This document shows, in pieces, positions 25,729 to 30,104 of a DNA stretch of 30,104 nt. The position numbers and the translations under genes are program-made. The stretch is from contig NZ_RIZI01000169.1 in the NCBI RefSeq assembly GCF_003721225.1, forward strand, positions 1 through 30,104, in the 5' to 3' direction. Position 1 is the first letter of the stretch. Each line of letters opens with the position of its first letter. A model generated the notes under the pieces. That model was not told the origin of the DNA. It ran no database searches and saw nothing but the letters and a program-made list of their open reading frames with translations. The stretch is from Acidithiobacillus sulfuriphilus. Its GTDB lineage: Bacteria; Pseudomonadota; Gammaproteobacteria; Acidithiobacillales; Acidithiobacillaceae.

Positions 25729-26105
25729 TCCGCCTCGATGGCCATCATCTGGGCATCCGAGAGTCCCAGATAATGCCCCACCTCATGCACCACCACATGC
25801 TGTACGCAGCGTCGCCAATCCATCTTCTGCCCGGCGGCATAGGCGAGGATGGGCTGGCGATAAAGATGAATGACGTCCGGCAGGTTGCCGTAACCATAGC
25901 CCGCTCCCCGACCGGAAATGGGCGTCCCCGAATAGAGGCCCAGCAGTCCATAGGGACTGGAGATATGCATCTCCTCCAAAGTGGCCGCGGCGGGGAAGTC
26001 CTCAACGATAAAAGCGATATTCTCGAAGGTGCCGGTGACCCAGTCGGGCAGGGCCGCCAGGGCTGCCTCGGCAGCGGCCAGAAAGGCTTCATCGTCTGAT
26101 TTCAT
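25695..26105 (-). CDS. Zincin-like metallopeptidase family protein (PF06262 type)
   Basis: A 136-residue cytoplasmic protein with the zincin motif HEVGH (His107-His111) followed by YLGLSD, which supplies the third ligand-type residue. LYRQPIL precedes it, as in the small MMP-like family once called DUF1025. Activity for this family is poorly documented. AGGAGGG precedes the ATG. It starts 15 bases after the glycosyltransferase stop, so the two are probably one operon, and its 3' end overlaps the Fur-family gene on the other strand. Confidence 0.85.
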   Translation of the reverse strand: MKSDDEAFLAAAEAALAALPDWVTGTFENIAFIVEDFPAAATLEEMHISSPYGLLGLYSGTPISGRGAGYGYGNLPDVIHLYRQPILAYAAGQKMDWRRCVQHVVVHEVGHYLGLSDAQMMAIEADQDGREAVTED

Positions 26106-26120
26106 ACCCCTGCCCTCCTC

Positions 26121-27596
26121 TTACGGTCCCTGATAATCCCCACAGACCACCAAGGTCATTCGATGCCAGTTCACCCCTTCGGAACGCGCCGTAAAAAAGA
26201 CGGGCTGCTGGCAACGGGCAAAATGGGCCCGCCAGGAAGCGGGCGCCTGGCCGATGTCGCCACACAGGACGAGGATAGCATTCTGGCCGCGGCGCCCGGC
26301 ATAACCGGGCCAGAGGGTGTACTGGTTGCCCCGCGCCGGCAGGGAGCCGAAGTGCTGATAGTAAACGAAAGGCTGCCCAGCCAGGTAGAAATTCAGGGTG
26401 GCGCTGGTCTGATAGAAATCCGTGACCACGAAATAGTGCCCCAGCCCCCTGCCGGCCCGATCCACGGCCGCTGCGATCTCCGGCCAGCCCCGCATTTGTT
26501 TGAAAGGCACATACCAGTGCGCCGGCAAGGGGACATGGGCGCGGTGGAGGAGATCGGCAGATAATACCAGCCCGATCAGCAGCACCGACAAGGCCAGACC
26601 CGCCGCCGTCCAGCGCGCCCAGACCCGCTCCGCAAGGGGACCCGCCGCCCACAGGAAAAGGCCTACATAGCTTGCCACCGGCCAGTTGACATCCACTTGG
26701 CCGGTCCAGGCCTTTTGCAGGTAAAAGACCAAGGCCAACAGGCCCGGCCAAACGAGAATGCCCATCTGCGGTGTGAGGTGGCGGCCACGCACGGCGAGGG
26801 CGGCAAAGATCAGGGCGAACAGGATCGGACTGACGACCCCCGCCTGCCCCCCCAGGAACGCCAGCCAATGCTCCCAGCCGCCGCAACCCCCCGTAACATT
26901 GCCCCAGGTGGCCTCCATGGTCACCCAGTGGTGGCGGCTGTTCCACCAGAGGTTGGGAGAAAAGACGGCAAGGGCCAGCAGGGCCGCCAGCCAGGGATGG
27001 GGGCTGGCCAGGGCCCCGCGCCAATGCCGGGAGGCGAGCAGATACACCAAGATCGCCATGGGCAAGACACCCATGTTGTATTTGCTGAGAAGACCAAGAC
27101 CCACGGCCAGGCCAGCGGCGTACCAGGCCCAGGGCCGCTCCCGCACCAGTGCCCACCACAGCGCCCAGAGGGCGAGAAACCAGCAGGTCACCATGGGGAT
27201 ATCGGTGGTCATCACCTGGCCACCCAGAAAGAAGATGGGCGTAAGGGCAAAAAGTAGGGCAGCCACCAGACCGGCCCGGTAGCTGCCATGAATCTGCCGG
27301 GCAAAGGCATAAGCCATGGCGGACAAGGCAAAGGCAAAGAGAGGCGCAAAAAAGCGCACCCCGAGCTCCGTGTTGCCGGCGATGCGCGTCCCGAGAGCGA
27401 TGATCCAGGCAATGACGGGCGCTTTGGTGTAATAACCCCAGTCGAGATGGCGCGACCAGGTCCAGTACTGGGCCTCATCACCCGATAGACGCAAGGGCCC
27501 TAGCACAATGATGGCATAATGGATGGCCAGAATGACGAGGAAGACCAAGCCGATGCCTACCGGCTGCCGGCATGTTGAGCGCGGAGAATTTTCCAT
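26121..27596 (-). CDS. GT39/ArnT-like membrane glycosyltransferase
   Basis: An integral membrane protein of about 491 residues with ten or more hydrophobic segments. Right after the first segment it carries LSGDEAQYWTWSRHLDWGYY, whose Asp40/Glu41 are the conserved acidic pair of PMT/ArnT-type enzymes that move a sugar from a polyprenyl-phosphate donor to lipid or protein on the periplasmic side. YTKAPVIAWIIALGT and YNMGVLPMAILVYLL follow. A soluble C-terminal region begins near residue 350. The start is unsure: ATG 27596 is preceded by a pyrimidine run rather than a ribosome site, and upstream in-frame GTG/TTG codons exist. Lipid A or pilin modification are possible roles, but unproven. Confidence 0.82.
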   Translation of the reverse strand: MENSPRSTCRQPVGIGLVFLVILAIHYAIIVLGPLRLSGDEAQYWTWSRHLDWGYYTKAPVIAWIIALGTRIAGNTELGVRFFAPLFAFALSAMAYAFARQIHGSYRAGLVAALLFALTPIFFLGGQVMTTDIPMVTCWFLALWALWWALVRERPWAWYAAGLAVGLGLLSKYNMGVLPMAILVYLLASRHWRGALASPHPWLAALLALAVFSPNLWWNSRHHWVTMEATWGNVTGGCGGWEHWLAFLGGQAGVVSPILFALIFAALAVRGRHLTPQMGILVWPGLLALVFYLQKAWTGQVDVNWPVASYVGLFLWAAGPLAERVWARWTAAGLALSVLLIGLVLSADLLHRAHVPLPAHWYVPFKQMRGWPEIAAAVDRAGRGLGHYFVVTDFYQTSATLNFYLAGQPFVYYQHFGSLPARGNQYTLWPGYAGRRGQNAILVLCGDIGQAPASWRAHFARCQQPVFFTARSEGVNWHRMTLVVCGDYQGP

Positions 27597-27842
27597 GAAG
27601 GAGATGGAGTGTAGTGTCTTTCCTGCCACAAAACCAGGGGTCAATGTGGCGGATGTGGTCAATCCCCTTTTGCCAAGGCCCAGTTACCCATGATCGCTCG
27701 AAGGGATATGGGTCGGGGATACCCGACTTGGGGTTCCGGGGGAAGATCTGGAGGTTATGGTGGAGAAACGTGGGCAGGGTGCCGGGTTTCGTTGTCCGCC
27801 CCGATCCAAGCCTGTCCGCAAGCTGCGGAAAAGGCGGCGGCC
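27597..27842. other. Intergenic stretch between pilin and glycosyltransferase genes
   Basis: About 245 bases with no credible gene. A small perfect stem TCCGCA/TGCGGA occurs near 27809-27823, just beyond the pilin stop, without a T-run on the pilin's strand. No promoter of quality was seen for the glycosyltransferase. Confidence 0.35.
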
Positions 27843-28334
27843 TTACCAGTTGCCGCCGTTGCAGCCATAGGGCCCCGTGCAGGTTTTCAAGCCGCTTTCG
27901 GTGATGGCAAACAGGACATTGGTGGCGCCATCAAAGGCGGTGCTGATGCCCTGGGCCTGAATGGTGAAGTTCTGGCTACTGTTCGCGGTACCAACCGCAT
28001 AGGTAAAATAACGGCCATTGACATTCGCGCTCGAAGCGGCAGGAGCGGTGTTGGCATCGGGCCAAGTGATCGCCCCGCCGCAGGTGCCGGCCGCGCTCAC
28101 CGTAGCGATGGTGCCCACCTGACCGGCGTAGCTGCGGCAATCCTGATAATACTGCTCCTCCAGGGTGGCCAACTGGAGCAGGTTGTTCTTGGCGTGGGTG
28201 GTCTTGGCATTGATGACATACTGGCTGTACTGGGGAATGGCGATGGCCGCCAGGATGGCGATGATCGCCACGACGATCATGAGCTCCACCAGGGTGAAGC
28301 CACCTTGCTTTGCCTGCTCTGCCGATCTGGCCAT
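27843..28334 (-). CDS. Type IV pilin (PilE/PilA-like prepilin)
   Basis: A 163-residue type IVa pilin. The short leader MARSAEQAKQGG is cut before Phe13 by prepilin peptidase; the mature N-terminus FTLVELMIVVAIIAILA holds the conserved Glu at position 5 and the assembly helix. The globular part has four cysteines: one pair spans DC...GTC in the middle, and a C-terminal pair brackets CTGPYGC, the D-loop region. GGAGGGGG lies before the ATG at 28334. No other pilus gene is nearby, so it may be a stand-alone major or minor pilin. No sigma54 promoter was recognised. A candidate for modification by the adjacent GT39 enzyme, by position only. Confidence 0.92.
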   Translation of the reverse strand: MARSAEQAKQGGFTLVELMIVVAIIAILAAIAIPQYSQYVINAKTTHAKNNLLQLATLEEQYYQDCRSYAGQVGTIATVSAAGTCGGAITWPDANTAPAASSANVNGRYFTYAVGTANSSQNFTIQAQGISTAFDGATNVLFAITESGLKTCTGPYGCNGGNW

Positions 28335-28938
28335 AAAACCCCCTCCGCTATTATCGCTATCATATAGTCGATAACAGTAAAAAGACATGCGCCGCCAAGA
28401 TTCCATAAGGCCGTCTGGCCCGTCAATACATGATCGTTCCATAGGCGCCAAACGCCTCGAACGCCGCCAGGACAGCCGAATCGCGCAACTGGTGCGGATG
28501 GTGCCCGGAGGCGTGGAAGGTTGTGTAGCACCCGAGGGGCGCACTGGAGCCATTGATCCGCTGATGGATCAGGGCCGATTGGGAGGGGGCAGAAGGCAGG
28601 GCTATTCCCCTTTCTGGGGTGAGGCGATATGCTGGAATTGTCGGTCTGGGTGACGGATGTTACGGGTGTTCGGCGGCAGGGCGCCGAATTTGATCCGTCG
28701 GTCACGTTTTAGGCTGTTCTAACCGGGTGTAATATTGTAACATATTGATTATATGTTTATTTATTTTAACTATTTGGATTTGGACAGCTTGGCTGGGGTG
28801 ATGCGGTGTCGTCTAATTTATGTTCAGCCAGATAGGGCGCTCCGTGATTGGCGCCATCAATGATTTCGGGTAGCACAAGTTGTCTGGCTTTATGAAGAGG
28901 GGCTGGATGTGTTAAAATCCGAAGCGTTTTTCGCTGTC
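28335..28938. other. Gene-poor junction with abrupt A+T-rich patch
   Basis: About 600 bases without a supportable gene. Until about 28710 the DNA is G+C-rich and its frames give no recognisable protein. From about 28715 to 28800 it turns strongly A+T-rich, with a perfect AACATAT/ATATGTT inverted repeat at 28739-28757. At 28913-28918 TAAAAT could be a -10 box reading rightward, with TTATGA 17 bases upstream, which could serve the cassettes beyond. No integrase gene or integrase fragment was found here. Confidence 0.4.
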
Positions 28939-28991
28939 GCATAACGCGAGCGTTGATGCGCACAGACGAATCAACGCTTCGTAGATTGGAC
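28939..28991 (+). other. Degenerate attC-like stem-loop
   Basis: GCATAAC (28939-28945), a 9-bp stem AGCGTTGAT/ATCAACGCT (28949-28957 and 28970-28978), then ATTGGAC (28985-28991). The size and order resemble the clear attC at 30013, and TTGGACGA is shared with that site's right end. The outer boxes do not match the consensus GTTRRRY exactly. Could be a decayed attC, part of an attI, or chance. Confidence 0.35.
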
Positions 28992-29091
28992 GAAATCTAA
29001 TGCTCGCTGCATCTAACGATGTGAAAAGAAGCGGTGGAGCCCCTCTGGTTCGAGGCGTCCGCCGCACCCTCTCTTGCCGAACTCAGATCCT

Positions 29092-29166
29092 GTTCGCGGG
29101 CGCTGTGCGCCCGCGAACGAGGCGCGAGTGGTGCGAACATCGGGGCGGCGGGCGCACAGCGCCCGC
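29092..29166. repeat. Twin GC-rich palindromes before the attC site
   Basis: A perfect 12-bp palindrome (29092-29103 and 29107-29118, loop TGT) and a second 8-bp one with the same arms but inverted loop ACA (29148-29155 and 29159-29166). The run AACGAGGCGCGAGT (29116-29129) is the exact reverse complement of 29260-29273, the right end of the following attC site. Confidence 0.7.
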
Positions 29167-29277
29167 GAACCCCTCGTTCGAGCGGACACCGCTACGCGGC
29201 TTCGCCCGCGTGAGCCTCCGCGCACTTCGTGCCCTACGGCCTCACGCGGGTGCCGCTCAACTCGCGCCTCGTTAGCC
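29165..29277 (+). other. Integron attC-like recombination site (left site of complete cassette)
   Basis: About 113 bases folding as an attC. The inner stem GAGCGG-A-CACC (29180-29190) pairs with GGTG-CCGCTC (29249-29258), leaving a single unpaired A. A second stem CCCGCGTGAG/CTCACGCGGG (29205-29214 and 29241-29250) and a GCAC/GTGC tip form the variable terminal structure; the two stems share the bases at 29249-29250. The right core box is GTTAGCC (29271-29277), where recombination would cut after G. The left box, GCGAAC, departs from RYYYAAC. Frame + translation (NPSFERT ... AAQLAPR) matches the peptide often mis-called as protein in attC sites of proteobacterial integrons. Confidence 0.72.
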
Positions 29278-29304
29278 ATTTCTACCACGCAGGAGATTGT
29301 CGCG

Positions 29305-30018
29305 ATGTCGAGCGAGTCCAACAACAAAATCCTAGTTGCAGGAGCTAGCGGAGTTATCGGCCGCAGGCTTTGCTGTTTGCTAGTTGAGGACGGCTGGCGC
29401 GTGATCGGTACGACCCGCTCATCGGAAAAGGCGACAGGGCTTCGCGCTATAGGTGTTGAACCGATTGTAGTCGACGTGTTCAACGAAAAAGCTCTGCACA
29501 TTGTCGTTACCAAAGCACGACCAAGTATTGTAGTCCACCAACTCACCGACCTTCCTGCGGGGCTTGATCCTGCGAAAATGGCCGAAGGAAAGGTTCGTAA
29601 TGCTCGCATTCGTGACATTGGTACACGCAACCTGATTGCTGCAGCGATTGCTTGTGGGGTAAACCGGATGGTAGTACAAAGTATTGCTTTTGTGTATGAA
29701 CCCGGCCCTCTACCTTATCGTGAAGAATCACCACTAAACGTGGCCTCTGTCGCCAGTTTCGAACAGCAAGTCCTTGATGCTCCGTTTGTTGGCATTGTCT
29801 TGCGTTACGGAAAACTATATGGACCAGGAACTGGTTTCGATAATCCACCGAGTGACGGACCGGTGCACGTTGACGCCGCTGCAGACGCGGCGCGTCTGGC
29901 GGTGACACGGGGGAAATCTGGTATCTATAATGTAGTGGAGGAGGATGGCACGGTCTCAAGCCAAAAAGCAATACGTGAGCTTTGTTGGAACCCTAGCTTC
30001 CGTTTCAGCAATGGCTAA
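29305..30018 (+). CDS. Cassette-borne atypical short-chain dehydrogenase / NAD(P)-binding epimerase-like protein
   Basis: A 237-residue protein with an N-terminal Rossmann fold: ILVAGASGVIG holds the dinucleotide-binding GxxGxxG (13-19). The order of elements follows extended short-chain dehydrogenases (VHQLTDLP, NLIAAAIACGVNRMVVQS, LRYGKLYGPG), but the protein is about 80 residues shorter than usual epimerases, and the YxxxK catalytic pair is absent: the expected place reads NVASVASFEQQ. It may be a reductase-like binding protein rather than a true epimerase. AGGAG lies 9 bases before the ATG. The gene is visibly more A+T-rich than its neighbours, and its stop TAA lies inside the left box of the following attC, as in integron cassettes. 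Substrate unknown. Confidence 0.87.
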   Translation: MSSESNNKILVAGASGVIGRRLCCLLVEDGWRVIGTTRSSEKATGLRAIGVEPIVVDVFNEKALHIVVTKARPSIVVHQLTDLPAGLDPAKMAEGKVRNARIRDIGTRNLIAAAIACGVNRMVVQSIAFVYEPGPLPYREESPLNVASVASFEQQVLDAPFVGIVLRYGKLYGPGTGFDNPPSDGPVHVDAAADAARLAVTRGKSGIYNVVEEDGTVSSQKAIRELCWNPSFRFSNG

Positions 30019-30067
30019 CGAATAAGGTTAGATCGTGCGAAGCCACGATCTGAACCGTTTGTTGGAC
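30013..30067 (+). other. Integron attC site closing the cassette
   Basis: A compact 55-base site: left box GGCTAAC (30013-30019, containing the gene's stop), spacer, a 12-bp stem GGTT-AGATCGTG (30026-30037) pairing with CACGATCT-G-AACC (30044-30056) with one unpaired G at 30052, a short spacer, and right box GTTGGAC (30061-30067), a match to GTTRRRY. Its left box pairs perfectly with GTTAGCC at the cassette's 5' end, as expected when the cassette is circular. DNA after 30062 would belong to another cassette. Confidence 0.85.
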
Positions 30068-30104
30068 GAGCCTGGTTCTGAGCGCCGACCGAGCCGCACA
30101 GAAA

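Noticed and set aside
28335..28400. A sigma54 promoter for the pilin gene
   Set aside because: GG occurs near the right distance but the matching GC at -12 is missing.
28277..28705. A 142-codon - strand frame upstream of and overlapping the pilin
   Set aside because: It overlaps the pilin gene in another frame and shows no domain character.
28629..28712. A 27-codon + strand frame with GAGGCG before its ATG
   Set aside because: Too short, no similarity recognised, and it lies at a composition break.
28766..28963. A 65-codon - strand frame where an integron integrase might be expected
   Set aside because: No tyrosine recombinase motif (RHxxR...Y) or IntI-specific helix is visible.
29000..29275. 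A 91-codon + strand frame
   Set aside because: Its second half is the translation of the attC site and palindromes, and no ribosome site was seen.

Overview
The window (about 60% G+C by eye) reads as a chromosomal segment of a Gram-negative proteobacterium. It has outer-membrane lipoproteins, an LPS heptose epimerase, an RND-type outer-membrane channel and a type IV pilin. A fungal-type P-type H+-ATPase beside a Cu+-ATPase, a lipoprotein cytochrome c and a peptidoglycan/LPS gene set would suit an acidophile of the Acidithiobacillus kind. That assignment is inference from gene content only; no rRNA or tRNA gene is present to test it.

Left part (1-8287). A truncated NodT-type outer-membrane lipoprotein faces left. 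Divergent from it is a three-gene molybdenum hydroxylase operon (2Fe-2S, Moco and FAD/4Fe-4S subunits), which converges on mocA, the enzyme that would cytidylate its cofactor. A P-type proton ATPase follows on the + strand.

Middle (8356-16708). CopA lies on the - strand under a promoter with the long spacer typical of MerR-family control. Next comes a - strand peptidoglycan block: an AmpG-like permease, the penicillin-binding carboxypeptidase DacB, and a DUF3293 gene overlapping the dacB end. A lipoprotein cytochrome c with a perfect terminator and a small lipoprotein sharing its leader precede a divergent membrane fatty acid desaturase.

Right-middle (16790-28334). A three-gene - strand operon overlaps tightly: hldD, UDP-glucuronate 4-epimerase, and a diguanylate cyclase whose end abuts an Hsp20 3' remnant. 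Then come a KefB-type K+/H+ antiporter, a truncated haemoglobin with arginine decarboxylase speA, a Fur-family regulator, a zincin-like protein, a GT39 glycosyltransferase and a type IV pilin.

Right end (28335-30104). Composition changes after about 28715 and ordinary genes stop. A complete integron-type gene cassette is visible here: an attC-like site, an atypical short-chain dehydrogenase gene whose stop codon lies inside the next attC site, and that attC site. The cassette's two ends are complementary, as a circularised cassette would need. A degenerate third stem-loop and nested GC palindromes lie to its left. No integrase gene is in the window. This is the most unusual part of the segment.
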